From Lunularia cruciata (lineage: Eukaryota > Streptophyta > Marchantiopsida > Lunulariales > Lunulariaceae): a DNA stretch of 64,000 nt. Under the pieces are notes generated by a model. It saw only the letters and a list, made by a program, of their open reading frames with translations, was not told where the DNA came from and made no database searches. Position numbers and translations under genes: made by a program. The stretch lies in assembly GCA_948567375.1 (NCBI GenBank), contig OX419761.1, positions 46,068,501 through 46,132,500 of the forward strand. Direction: 5' to 3'. Shown in pieces: positions 1 through 11,540 of this stretch; within the stretch, counting starts at the first letter, position 1; each line of letters begins with the position of its first letter.

Positions 1-1140
1 AAACAAGGACATACCGCCATTATGGTGTTTGTGGATAAGCTTAGTAAGCAAATCCACTTGGCACCAACCTATGATACCGTGGATGCTCCAACCTTAGCGC
101 AAATCTACTTTGACAATGTCTTCAAGCATCATGGGATGCCATGCATACTCATCTCCGACCGTGATCCTTGATTTACTAGGAAGTTTTAGAAATCACTCTT
201 TTAGATACTTGGCACCAAGCTTGCTTTGTCCACGGCCTATCATCCTCAAACTGATGGACAAACCAAACATGCAAATCATACATTAGAAGATATGTTGCGT
301 GCCTTTGTCAATGTCTACCATACCAATTGGGATGAATGTCTTACCGCTACAAAATTTGCCTACAACAGTTCCAAACAGGCAAGCACTAGATTCTCTCCTT
401 TCTTTCTCAATTTTGGCCAAGATACGCTTGTTCCAGATTCTCTTCTTGCTCCCCCTCCATCTCAAGTTCCTCATACTTCCACATTCTTGACCATTATATC
501 CCAATCTCTCCAACAAGCCAAGTCTCACCTCCTTGTTGCTCAGAATTGCCAAAAACAATATATGGACCACCATTGTCGTGATCTCACCTTTGAAGTTGGT
601 GATAAAGTCATGCTATCCTCCAGTAACCTCCCTCTCCCACTTGATACCTAAGTTTGTAAACTTGCCCCTAATTGGATCAGACTCTTTGATATCACCCAAA
701 TTGTCTCTCCTATTGCTTATCAACTTGCCTTGCCTTGTCACATGCATATCCATCTTGTCTTTCATGTTTCCAAGTTGAAACCCTTTGTTCCTAACCCCTC
801 TTCCTTTTCCTCTCAAGTCCAACCTCCCCCTCTTCCTTTTCTTCTCAAGTCCAACCTCCTCCTCTTCCTATCCCTATCAATGATCATGAGGAGTACAAAG
901 TTGATCGTATCCTTACGCGTCGCCATATTCAACAAGGCCGTCACCAACATACGGAGTACAAGGTCCTTTGGAAAAGGTATCCCTTTCATGATGCCACTTG
1001 GGAACCTCTTTCTCACCTCCAAAATGCACAGACGGCCATCCAGGAATTCAAAGCTTCATTGGTGACAAGGACGTCACCAACTAGCGGTAGGGGAATATGT
1101 AACAATATGGAGTTTAGCGATGGAGTTAGTTAGGCTTACA
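1..1140 (+). pseudogene. Ty3 chromovirus (family F1) integrase-chromodomain 3' end, decayed
   Basis: This is the C-terminal part of a Ty3-type polyprotein; the rest lies left of the window. It would integrate and target retroelement cDNA. Reading from base 1, the integrase core shows the stretch VFVDKLSKQIHLAP, then ISDRDP, then HPQTDGQTKHANHT, where the usual catalytic Glu position (QTEH in the copy near 30,200) has become Lys. A C-terminal chromodomain follows at about 890-1060, recognisable by translation as EYKVD, then LW, then HDATWEPLSHLQNAQ. In-frame stops near 170, 187 and 203, the stop at 649-651 and frame changes near 800 make it a pseudogene. The reading frame runs through the polypurine tract into the LTR, as in the homologous element at 29,048-34,688. 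Family assignment is secure; activity is excluded. Confidence 0.88.
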
Positions 1141-1523
1141 AAGTAGCACATAAGACAAAGTAGCCTATAATATTCCAGAAGTATCTAGGAAGCTTCTTGG
1201 GAAGCTTCTTGGCTAGCTTAGCTTGCACCTCAAGTAAGTAGTTTCTAGAAGGAAGCTTCTAGAAGCTTCCAACTAGCTTAGCTTGCACGCCAAGTAGACG
1301 ACTTCTAGAAGGAAGCTTATTGAGAAGCTTCCTAGTTAACTTGGCTTGCACTCTAAGAAATCGGCTTGAGGAAGCTTCTTGAGAAGCTTCTCAAGGGCCT
1401 TGTAGGCTACCTATAAATACCAAAGCCAAAGCTCATGCTAGGCATTCAGAGTTTTCTCTCATTCAAGTGTCCCAATGTGAGTTTCCATTCTCCTATATCT
1501 CTCCTTGGATTTAGTCTTTTACA
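1098..1523 (+). repeat. F1 3' LTR (426 bp, TG...CA)
   Basis: The repeat starts TGTAACAATATGG just after a purine tract (GGTAGGGGAATA, about 1086-1097) and ends TTAGTCTTTTACA. Both boundaries match the reverse-complement LTRs at 17,429-17,838, 29,048-29,470 and 34,257-34,688. It contains many copies of the palindromic core GAAGCTTC and a TATA box near 1412. The sequence right of 1523 is unrelated to F1, consistent with an element end, but I could not read a target duplication because the left end is off-window. Confidence 0.9.
1186..1420 (+). promoter_or_regulatory. Heat-shock-element-like array and TATA box in F1 LTR
   Basis: At 1252-1269 the sequence reads GAAGCTTCTAGAAGCTTC, four alternating GAA/TTC units with 2-nt spacing. 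This is a perfect match to the heat-shock-factor site nGAAnnTTCnnGAAn. Related GAAGCTTC blocks lie near 1188-1212, 1311-1331 and 1371-1393. A TATAAATA box is at about 1412-1419, the expected U3 position. What is seen is the motif array; heat induction is inference from known heat-responsive plant LTRs. Confidence 0.6.
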
Positions 1524-2829
1524 GAATGCAAAAGACCAACCAAGACATGCATCAAGTTGTTATGAGAAAAATTGGATAAACAAATTTTGGTTAATTAGCT
1601 ATGATATAATGGTATATTGTAGATTATTATTCATATTAGAAAGACATAAACACATAATCATCCTCTAACTAAAACTAACATCTCCACATAGTCATCCTCT
1701 AAATAGTTTGAAAGTTGAGAACCTTGCAACACTAAAACATCTTAGAGAGTGGGTTGCAAATGCTTGAAATTTACCCAACATAAGCTTTAGAGGAGATGAT
1801 TTGACTAGAATTTGAGAAATTAGGAAGTAATGCTACTCAACCATGACTGCAACATAGTATGCCCAATTTGCAATAGCTCATACAATCTTGGCATCCCCAT
1901 TCAAAGGGCAAGGTTCAAGTAGTTCCTACACAAAACCAACAATTTTTTTTTAAAAATCCAAATGGATAGAAGCACAAAATTTCATGGATTTGTTTGACTT
2001 TCTAGTTCAAAGGAAGAGTGATAAGCTACATGCACTACAACACTTCAAGTCAATGCATATCCAAGATATTCTTACTTGTTGCATCTCTATGATTATGTAG
2101 CATTGACCACGGTTGTTGGTCGACTCCAGGTATAAATCTTCCCAAATTATGCTTGTGTCATCAACCAATATCATGGATATTATATCAAAAAACATACATG
2201 TCTATTATTTGCTTTGGTCATTGAAAATACAAAACTAGGGGCTTCTTCTCTATTTATTGATTCCAATTCTTGGTGAAGTGCTATCTTTAGCATCTTCAAA
2301 GACATATTCCCTATAAAAGTAATAAAAATTATGTAATAATGGTGTTATGAACTAGTAATATGAGAATTTCTTATCTTGCTAACTTCAAAGTATCACAACT
2401 AATAACTCTTGAAATTTTAGAGTTCATCCAAAAAATAGAATATGAGTTGGACAACTAAGTAATATAATAGAGAATTATCAAATTCATGGAACATAGATGG
2501 AGATATCTATGAGACTCCATCAAAATTTATCAAAAAAAATACACTCCATATTTACATGCACCTTATATGATAATCTATATGTGCACTACATGATCTCAAC
2601 AACTAGATGCTCAACTTGCGAAGCTACCATGACTTATTGAATGTCAAAATAGAGCTTGAAGGAGTAAATCAGAATCTTCAAATCTCCTTATAGACCATAT
2701 CTTACATATATTTACTTGGTCCTTGTACATTGAGGATCTTGATCTTCAAGGAGCTTGTCACCCAAAGACTAACATACAATTGACTATGCTAGAAGACCAA
2801 ACTCAACAAATAAACACCAACATTATCCA
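1524..2829. other. AT-rich stretch without a recognisable gene
   Basis: I find no long open frame or domain in this stretch. It lies between an F1 LTR and the C-terminal end of a minus-strand Helitron helicase relic, so part of it may be the decayed 3' end of that Helitron. No hairpin-plus-CTRR terminus was recognised. Confidence 0.4.
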
Positions 2830-4760
2830 ATTTTTTGTCCTTGACTTTTGTTGATTGTCATAATATATGCCAACCACTTAGTAAATGGGTAATGATGCAA
2901 GCCAAAAGGCCAATCAAGCATGGTAGGTGACATAAAAATATGAGGGATGAAGGCCTTGGTGCTTGTTTGGTGTTGTTACTCCTAATGATTAGTTTTGCAT
3001 CTATTACCCATTGCTCAAGTCTTGTAACAATCAATCTTGTGCCATTGCGCATACCAATTGATTGGTTAAATTGCACAAAAGAATGATTGGAGCATCAACT
3101 TTCAACTAGAGCTCATGGTTTGCCACATTGCTTAATTGCAAAGGATTGAGGAACTCAATAAGATACAAATGATTCTTGTGGTATCCCATCCATGGCAATA
3201 ATAGCATCTTCATCAACAAATACCATAAGATTAGCAATATCATATATTTACAACTCTCTTAGTATAGATTCAAAGAGGACTTTGTTGATAATTTCAACAT
3301 CCACATTCTTGGGGGAAAGTATGCTATGGTTGGTAAGGTACTCAATGCTTCCCATATGATGATGAAAATCAAGATACACTGCATTGATAAGGCCCTTCAA
3401 ATTATGCTCCCCACTTGGCAGTTGTAGTGTCAATGGAATAGCAATCCAATCCCGATTAGTACTTCCTCTAGTTGCAATGTTGGCAAAGTACCATCACCAA
3501 TTTCAAGAATCTATTTGGCAAATTCTTTCTCCTAAATAGATGTAGACATAGATAGTCTTATGTTCAATTGCAAATGGAGAACAATGATGTCTTGTCAAAG
3601 ATGAAAGCATGGCAATATTGTTTCTACAATGTCAAATTGTCCTTGTTTCAAAAACACCAACATAATTTGCCAAGAGTTGCCATCAAGCACAACCATCTTG
3701 CCCTCAAAGGTTTTGTTTGTGCTTCACAAATCAACAATTTACATGAGATCTAATAAAGTATGATCAACAACCTCAAATGCATGGCAATAAATCATTGGGG
3801 CTTCATTCCAAATGATGAGGTCTACTTCATGTAATACCTCACATAGTGCCATGCTTTGAGAGACAGTACATGTGGACTTGGCATTCAACAAGATCAAAAT
3901 TTTGAATCTTGAATGTGTTGTCCATCTTCCTAAAAGTGCCACTATTCTGGACAATAATATGGCAAGGATAATCTTGCCTTGACCACTTAGCAAGGATATC
4001 AAAATTTTCTACACAAAATTCTTTACTATAACTTTATTGTTAAAGACAAACAATGTCTTTCCTTCTTTGGTGATAACCGCATTAAAAATAATATCATATA
4101 CCACATGTTAATCTTCATTCAACATATTTGAATTTTTTATTGCTTTAGTTGCAAGGAGCATTTGATCATATGCTAGCTCCTCTTTGGCATGTCTATTGTG
4201 CATGTGAACAAAAGGTGTGTATATTGAAAGTGGCATTGGTAGAAACTTTGAAATATTTTTTCATTTTGGTTCAAGACACACTCAAGCTCATAAAGTGCTT
4301 TATTCTTTTGAGTATCCTTAGAGAGTTCTAGTGATGGGTGTCTATATTCCTTGCAACTCATAACTTGGGTATCATTGTTAATACTCTCTCAATAGCTATT
4401 CCATAATTACTTAGGCTTTGTCACTTTGTAGAACATCAAAATAGAGGCAAATATATCTTGGAGCCGGTTGCCAAAGGCCCAAAGACTTCCTTCTTGCAAA
4501 GCTTAATGCCACTCATTGGCTCTTTGAGCAACCTAAGTGCTATGCAAGCATCCTTAAAGATGTTATGGTTAGTGCCGTTGATAATGTGGAGGTCAACAAA
4601 GGAGGTTGTACCTTTGACATAGTTCAATAACATACATAAATAGTAACATTTTCTAGAGGTTGGATGAGCAAAGTAGACACAACCAATACCAAAAGCTTTA
4701 TCACAACATTTGTAGTACCAAAGCTAGTTTGCTTGGACATTAGAGTGATAATGTTGGTAG
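2830..4760 (-). pseudogene. Helitron Pif1-like helicase, heavily decayed
   Basis: Pieces of one Helitron helicase occur in the correct order on the minus strand. From the right: YYLCMLLNYVKGTTSF and FKDACIALRLL (4,440-4,680), the pre-helicase region common in Helitron Rep/helicase proteins. ALYELECVLNQNEKIFQSF follows at 4,180-4,360. RTxHSRFKI-type residues with IIWNEAPM (Walker B region) lie at 3,739-4,002. GKMVVLDGNSWQIMLVFLKQ, a degraded GG(K)xVVLGGDFRQxLPV motif, is at about 3,600-3,710. The stretch with YLTNHSILSPKNVDVEIIN is at 3,248-3,433. NGTRLIVTRLEQWVIDA, then FMSPTMLDWPFGLHHYPF and MTINKSQGQ (motif VI) are at 2,830-3,076. Every piece is in a different frame with stops, so the gene is dead. 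In the living family this protein unwinds DNA for rolling-circle transposition. The nuclease half was not found. Confidence 0.85.
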
Positions 4761-4794
4761 TCATAATTATTTTGATAGTTACTCATGGGCTACT

Positions 4795-5776
4795 TATTTG
4801 CGGTTTGATTTCATGTTAGGGCTATTGATCACATGGTGAGAGCTACTATCACTTGCACCATCATATGTGTGATCAGCGGCATTGTCAATGATGGAAACCT
4901 AGGTTGAGTAGAGGAGTATACTTTTGAAGTGTAGTTTTAGAGAGCTCATTTCTCTCATGTTGAGCCTTCGAGTTCTTGGCTATGGTGGACAAAGGCCGGC
5001 AAGAATCACTTTGAGTCTCTTAGCTAGAGTGGACGTGGGTTGATTGTAATAAGTGCCCAATTATTTGCCAATTATTGAATGAAAGAATGGGGATAGATCT
5101 AATTTGAGTGTGATTCAAGTGGAAGAATGAATTGATTACATCAAAGAAGTGAGCATCAGGAGGTGGATGCAAGAACTAAGTGCATTGGTAGTATCTCCAA
5201 GCTTGGCTAATTGGTGGTACATTTGATTATGGTCCTACATTTCCATATGAATGGTCATGTGCAGAAGTACTATGCAAGTTGATGTAAATTTGGCAGTGGA
5301 GTAGACGATGTGCAAAAGTGTTGCTAAATTTTTGAGAATTGAGTCAACTTGAGATAGTGGGTGTTCAATTCAAGTCCAGAAGGTGAAATCAAGGTTGATT
5401 TGGTGCAAAATTGGAAGTGGATTTGGAAACCGATCCCCTTGACTTAGGGATTTAGAGATCTCATCATCTCAATTTGGCTAGTTGGTTAGTGAAGGATTTG
5501 GCGGTCTGCCAACTATAGAAGAGATGAGTCAAACTGGTAGAGTTTGTCTAGATTTGGAGCTCAAGTTGATGGAGGTTGTCCAAAAATGTAGGTTGCCCAA
5601 ACTTCCCTAACTAGTGCTTGATTTGGTGAAGGTTGGCCAGATTTGGAGAGGGTTCAAATTGGCAAAAAGAAAGGTCTCATTTGGCTAAATTTTGAGGTTT
5701 TCTAGATTTGGAGGTCAAGTTGGCAAAGGTTTTCCACAATTGAATGTTTCTCAAATTACCTTGGCTACTGCTCATG
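4795..5776 (+). mobile_element. F2-family 5' terminal repeat and leader, plus-strand relic
   Basis: Bases 4,795-5,150 match, in reverse complement, the B segment of the F2 terminal repeat at 27,489-27,942. Shared blocks include the stretch around GCTATGGTGGACAAAGGCCG and the end TGATTACATC. Bases 5,150-5,776 then match the F2 leader, running through a TGGTRGTATCTCCAAGCT-like block, so the repeat passes straight into leader as at 27,488. The copy is old (many substitutions) and is cut off at 5,777, where an opposite-strand F2 copy begins. Confidence 0.7.
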
Positions 5777-6432
5777 TGTCATGCATATATACATCACTAC
5801 ATAACATACCTCGCTGTCAACATCATACACTATAGAACCACAATTGACACATGAGTCATACATAGACTCTAAAGTGCCACAATAATCAAATTGTTTACAA
5901 CTCTTGACTTAACTCAATTTAGATCAGTACTTGATCTATCACTTTATAAACTACCAACAATTGTGCACTGATTACAATCAAGCTACACCCACTATAGCTA
6001 AGAGTATCCAAGTGACACCCGTTGGCCTCTATTCACCATAGCCAAGAAGGCTCAACATCAAAGAAGTGAGCTCTCTAGAGCTGCACTTCAAAAGTATACC
6101 GTTGGACTCAAGCTAGGTCTAGAACCCTAACGGTCCCGCTGATGGCACACTTAATGATGCAAACAGTGCAAAGTGACGGTAGGCCTCACCGTGAAGTCAA
6201 TACCCCAAACACAAAATCTGACCGTTGGAAAGTAGTCTATGAGAAACTACTAAATACTTCTAACTACTATCATTGCGACTCTAGTGTCTGAGCAATCTAG
6301 ATGTGACACTACAAATGGTATGACAATTATTGTGCGTATATACATCACTACACAACATACATTGTTGTCAACATCATACACTATAGAAGCACAACTCACA
6401 CATAAGTCATACATAGACTTTAAAGTGCCACA
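5777..6432 (-). repeat. F2 3' terminal repeat block A-B-A
   Basis: A ~105-bp segment A (starting GTATATAC, ending AAGTGCCACA) flanks a ~450-bp segment B on both sides. The left A begins TGTCATGC at 5,777 and the right A ends CCACA at 6,432, followed by a pyrimidine run (purine on the element strand) that looks like a polypurine tract. The same A-B-A order occurs at 18,055-18,717, so it is a family trait and not a local accident. Confidence 0.75.
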
Positions 6433-6599
6433 ATTGCCCCTCTAGTTGGTGGCTAGGTCCCTCTAACTCCAAAAAGCCATCTATTCCAAGTATATGGTAT
6501 ACCCTATGATGAGCAAAGATCAGAAGGCCGGGTGCTATAGAGCCCATCATTAGTCGCCTGTCTGCAATCTATACCATATAAAGAATGAACTAGCTATAG

Positions 6600-7800
6600 G
6601 TCAAGTACATCTAGGACATAACTATTGTCCTTGAGGAACCACCGTAAGTGAAGGAGTCATACATGCCATATGCCAACCTCTCAAATAACTATCACATATT
6701 AACATAGTAGCAGCTCCACCAAAAGAGCCACATAATATATACCTCAAGCTTGCACGTACAAGTGCCAAGCTTGGGTCTATAGGACCATCAATGTTTGGGA
6801 GGTGGCATGATGCATAATTGTGCACATGGTCCTTCCAAACGACACCATCACATCCTTCCAACACAATTATTCCAGATGGCAAAACCTCATGCACGCTCAA
6901 GATTTTGCAGCTTGTCAAAACATCAAGTGTCATTGGTGCTCTCTATTGTAGATATACATAGTCACTTGGATGAAATTGATTGATTGAGGGTCTATAACCT
7001 CCTCCTTGAATGGTATCATAGTGTAAGGTATCTCTATGTTGAGCAATTGCCAAGTTCTCAAAGGCCATCGACATCACTCTCTGAAAGATCTCTACCCATT
7101 GAGAACATGCGCTTATCCATATATCTGGATCATCCAAGTCCAAAACTACAATAGCATCTCAACAAATGGCTATAGGTAAATCTAGATCTTGTCCATAGAG
7201 TAGAAAGTAAGGAGAGAAGGATGCTAAGGAGGCTTGCCGGCTGAACCGATAGCCCATGGCCAACCAAGGTAATGGGAGATCCCAATCTCCTAAGTGGTCT
7301 CTCTACAAACCATACTTTCGCAATCCTCTCTTCACTGTTTGAACCATTCTTTGCTAAGCCATTTGCCTCAAGGTGATCTTAAGATATAGTATGATGATTA
7401 ATCAAAGCCTTGTCACACAAGACCTAAAACTTCCCCAAGAACTATGTACATTGATCAGTCAAAATCTAAGACGGTGCACCAAAATGAATAAGAACTTGAT
7501 CCAAGAACAAGTAAGGTGTCCCTTCACTAGACTTGTCAGGAAGTGCCACCAACTCAATCCACTTAGAGAAGTGCTCCACCATTACCAAAACATACCAATG
7601 ATGTCTCATAGTCGGCGGTAAAGGTCTAGCAAAGTCCAAACTCCAATGGTAACCCAATCCTATGATAGGTAATGGGTGTAACCGTGGCATAGGAGCATTG
7701 AATGATGCTCTAACTCGGTCACAATTGGCAACAAACTGCTATACCTCAGTCTATATACCGTGCCACCAATAATGACTCTACAGTAAGCTATATGTATGCT
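6600..7800 (-). pseudogene. F2 integrase and PHD-like C-terminus (left copy, broken)
   Basis: On the minus strand, 7,466-7,690 encodes the start of the integrase core (WSLDFARPLP, then VLVMVEHFSKWIELVALPDK). The region 6,943-7,143 encodes the post-core tail (DLDDPDIWISACSQW). The region 6,622-6,933 encodes the region ending in a PHD-like finger (CDSYLRGWHMACMTPSL). The final Trp codon before the last Cys pair has become TAG near 6,623. Integrase N-terminal residues continue across the insertion at 7,801-10,094. It is non-functional. Confidence 0.8.
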
Positions 7801-8299
7801 ATCGTTGGGAAAATAGCCCATGTCTACCCTTGAGGCTTTTGGTGTGATAAATTTTCTTTTTCGCTTCTAGTTGTTGTAAGGAATATGGATTTATGTCAAT
7901 ATGTCTCAGGTGTAGTTTTATGCTACCTTGCTGTGGAAGATATTTCCTATATTATTGTGAAGCAGGAAAAAGTTATGGTGTTATTAGTTCAAGGAGTCTT
8001 TTAATGTGGCTTGAGCCAAGAAATAATGTTGGGTTACACTAGCTCAAGTTCTGTTTTATGTTATTGGAATGAAAGAGTATTTGCCTTAGAAGAGGAGCAA
8101 AAAGGAGTCTTTGAGTTGGAAATACTTGGAGGCTTTAGAGGAGTTGTGACAATGAAAGGTTTGGGGGGGGGGGGGGAACTATAGGAAAAGTTAGAGGACA
8201 GTGAATGAACTCAGTTTGGAAGGAGAGAAATTTTTGAGGCGAAAGGGTTCTGGATAGAGGGAGCGAGAGGAGAGAACTCTAGAGAAAAGGGCTTCTGTT

Positions 8300-9030
8300 G
8301 GAGATAGGACCAGGGGAAGGAATTTTTGGAAGTTGAGAGGGACTCTTGCAGGGCTGAAGGATTTTTGAGATGCCTGAAGTCTGAGACAGGACCAGGGGAA
8401 GGAATTTTTGAAATGTGAGAGAGAATCTTGAGGGCTGAAAGATTTTTGAGATGCATGAGGTCTGAAACAGGACCAGGGGAAGGAATTTTCAAAATTTGAG
8501 TGGGAGTCTTGAAGGCTGAAGGATTTTTGAGATGCCTTAGGGCTGTGCTTGGACCAGGAGATGAATTTTTGAAATGTGAGTGAGAGTCTTGAGGGCTGAA
8601 AGATTTTTGAGATGCCTTAGGATTGTGCCAGGACCAAGAGATGAATTTTTGAAATTTGAGAGGGACTCTTGTAGGGCTGAAGGATTTTTGAGATGCCTTA
8701 GGGCTGTGCTTGGACCAAGAGATGAATTTTCAAAATTTGAGTGAGAGTCTTGAAGGCTGAAGGATTTTCGAGATGCCTTAGGGCTGTGCTTGGACCAGGA
8801 GATGAATTTTTGAAATTTGAGTGAGTCTTGAAGGCTGAAGGATTTATGAAATGCCTTAGGGCTGTGGTTGGACCAGGAGATGAATTTTTGAAATTTGAGT
8901 GGGAGTCTTGAAGGCTGAAGGATTTTCGAGATGCCTTAGGGCTTTGCTTGGACCAAGGGATGAATTTTTTGAAATTTAAGAGGGAGTCTTGAAGGTTGAA
9001 GGATTTTCAAAATGCCTTAGGGCTGTGACA
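8300..9030. repeat. ~83-bp minisatellite, about nine copies
   Basis: A purine-rich unit of roughly 83 bp recurs. It contains GACCAGGAGATGAATTTTTG, then a GAGTGRGAGTCTTGAAGGCTG block, then GATTTTTGAGATGCCTTAGG. Units differ by a few substitutions and short deletions (for example near 8,820). Open frames across it are by-products of the repeat. A 13-14-nt G run precedes it near 8,163. Confidence 0.85.
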
Positions 9031-9384
9031 GGAGCAGAAAGAAATTCAAAGTGGAGAAGAGAAGGAGTTGAAATCTGTAGGAAGGACTGAACTAAGGTGG
9101 GAGCAGGAGAAGAAAATCAAGAGTCTGACTTTGCCTTGCACAATATAGGACAGATTTTGAAGGTTGGATTCCTTGAGCAGTAGCCAATGACATGGTAGAT
9201 TTGTGTTAGGGTTGTGCTGGCTGGACAAAGAATGATTTTGAATGTGGAAGGATGTTTATTGTGAGAATGTTGATAGGAGAGCAAATCTTGAATGAAGAAT
9301 GTTTGTTGTGAAGAGGTGGATGTGGAATGAATTTTGAATGTAGAGGATGTGCTATTGAAAATGTAATAGTGAAAAATTCTCATG

Positions 9385-9500
9385 AAGGAGAGATTGGGCA
9401 GAGTGAATGAGAGACTGGGCAGAGTAAATGAGAGACTGGACAGAGCAAATGAGAGATTGGACAAAGTGAATGAGAGATTGTTCAGAGTGAAAGAGCAAGA
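9385..9500. repeat. 24-bp minisatellite, about five copies
   Basis: Units of the form GAATGAGAGACTGGGCAGAGT repeat roughly every 24 bp inside the 2.3-kb insertion, giving a Leu/Ser-rich open frame on the opposite strand that I do not regard as a gene. Confidence 0.8.
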
Positions 9501-10094
9501 GTCTCCAAGGCTTGGTCTGGACAGGAGTGAACTATTGAAGAGAGATTTTTGAAGGTTGCCTTGCCTCGGTTTGTGACAGAAGGAGAGAGAAACTTTTGAA
9601 AGTGCTATTGAGCATGACAATGACCAGATGAACAAATGGCAAGGAGTATGCCTTGAAGGAGTGCAGGGTAGAGGAGAGAAATTTTTGCAGGAAAACAAGT
9701 CCTTGAGAGTGCAGGGCAGAAAATGGGTTTCTTTGCAAGAGAATGAATGACCTTACAAGAGAGAGAAGACTAGACAAGAAATAAAATTTTGCAGGTCTAG
9801 TAGAGCTGAGATGATGGTATGTTTGGCCTGTGACTAGCGTCATAGAAGCTCCATTTTAGGAGCTCTCAGTCCGTCTATATGAAAGGTTTGACTCAGTAGT
9901 TTGGCCTGGTTGAGCTGAATAGAATACTAGTTGTTGTTTGTAAAATAAAATTCCAGCCTCTCCTAGGAACCGTCAGGTCCCAAAACCATAGCTTAAACCG
10001 CGTGATCTAGCCAGTTCTAGGAAAGCCAAGGACAAACTAAGCACAAGTAGCCAGGTGCCCGATGCATTCTTGAGGCCAAAAAAATTCCCCAACA

Positions 10095-11540
10095 ATGCTT
10101 TACTCAAAAATGTCCTAGCTCCTCATGAGCATGGCAGACCAATTGTGGTCTCTAAGATGGAAGTGGTACTACTTGTACTCTACCATCCTTCTATACCCAA
10201 AGAAGGTGTCTACCCTCCGATCTAAACCGCCTAGCTTGCTCAAGGATATGGTCTTTCTCCTTGGCCCCAAATATGTCACCCACAACACTAGTGCAAAGAT
10301 AGTCCATCACTAAGACATCATCATGAATGTCTTACTAAACTGTACCAATATCTTCACTCTCTAGATATGTGACTTCAATAACTCCTCTTGTATGTGTTGA
10401 GAGAGATACCACCAAAGTCTCAAAAAATATACAAAGAAAGGCAGATGCATGCCAACCTAGCACCATCTCCTCATCTATCTCACCATGCCAACATGCTCCA
10501 GTCTGATCTTACTGGCTGGGACATGGGTTTACTCAACCCATCTGCATCACGGTTCACCACTCCAGGTCTATGAACAACCATGAAATCATACTCTTGTAAA
10601 ATCAAAGCCCATCATGCAAGCTTCCTTGAAAGCTTGTCGGACTCTATCAACCACTTCAGTGGCTGATGATTAGTGATGAGAGTGAAGGGGTTACCAAATA
10701 GGTAACATCACAAATGTGCTACTACCCAAACTGTTGCCAAGTACTCTCCCTCATATGAACTATACTTTGCCTCCGCTGAATTGTTGGAATGACTAGCATA
10801 GGCCACTACAAACTCCTTCCTCTCATCATCATGTTGGATGAGCACCGCTCCAAGCCCCAACATACTCCAATCAGTATGAACCTGAAATGGTCATCCTCTA
10901 ATTGGTCTCCTCAAAATAGGAGCAAATGTCAACCTCTCCTTGAGCTCTACAAAAGCTCTCTCTTGCTCATCTTCCCAACACCACTCCTGTGTAAGCTTGG
11001 TCAGCTTTGTCAAAGCCTTGGCAATGGCACTAAATCCTTTAACATAGTGGTGATAGAAGTTTGCCAACCCAAGGAATGCTTACACTCTGCTCACATCCGT
11101 AGGCCGAGGAATATGTGCAATAGCCTCTACCTTGGTATGCTGAACACCAAGTCTTCCAGGGTAGATAGTGTGACCCAAATACTCAACTTGCTCATGGAAG
11201 AACCTACACTTCCCAAGATGTAATTTGAGTCCATAAGATCTCAACCTCTCAAACACCTCCAACAATTGTCTCTCATGCTCCTCCAAAGTAGTGCTATAGA
11301 CTTAAATGTCATCAATACAACACCAAGAAAAATCCAATCCAGCTAGGATCCTATCCATGACCCTCTAGAACTCAGCAAGAGCATTATTTAACCCAAATGG
11401 TAAGAACCTCCACTAATATAACACATCCTTGTTGTGAGGATCAATAGCCAAAATGTTGTCTTGGACTTATCCTCCTCCTTGATTGGCAACTAATGATATC
11501 TCGCTCAAAGATCCAAAGTACTGATGACCTTTGCATGCCC
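10095..11540 (-). pseudogene. F2 RNase H / reverse transcriptase fragment (left copy)
   Basis: The fragment is colinear with 20,100-21,540. On the minus strand, 11,080-11,286 encodes the post-catalytic RT segment (EEHERQLLEVFERLRSYGLK, then FHEQVEYLGHTI), with the RNase H region to its left. The catalytic YxDD box at about 11,310 is damaged and frames are broken by stops. The copy ends abruptly at 11,540 next to an F3 LTR. Confidence 0.8.

Larger units (their letters stand above)
7801..10094. mobile_element. 2.3-kb inserted element with ATGCT target duplication (solo LTR-like)
   Basis: The F2 copy at 20,085-20,110 shows the uninterrupted target (ACGCTTTACTCC). Here ATGCT occurs at 7,796-7,800 and again at 10,095-10,099, giving a 5-bp duplication. 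The insert starts ATCGTTGGGA and ends TTCCCCAACA, so its termini are inverted and near-symmetrical (TGTTGGGGAA on the minus strand). That resembles an LTR of the copia type. It has no retroelement gene, primer site or polypurine tract and is dominated by minisatellites, so a very long solo LTR or a non-autonomous element are the two readings I favour. Confidence 0.7.
5777..11540 (-). mobile_element. F2 Ty3-type element, 3' half, interrupted relic
   Basis: This is a minus-strand copy of the element at 18,055-27,942, covering terminal repeats, PHD-finger C-terminus, integrase, RNase H and part of the reverse transcriptase. Colinearity with the second copy is nearly continuous except for the insertion at 7,801-10,094. 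It stops at 11,540, inside the reverse transcriptase, where an F3 LTR begins. Protease, methyltransferase and Gag are missing, and stops and frameshifts are numerous. Confidence 0.88.

Noticed and set aside
1435-1668. 77-residue plus-strand frame over the F1 LTR end
   Set aside because: It spans LTR and unrelated flank with no conserved counterpart at the other LTRs.
8211-9843. Minus-strand Ser/Leu/Phe-rich open frames
   Set aside because: They arise from purine-rich minisatellites; composition follows the repeat and no domain is present.
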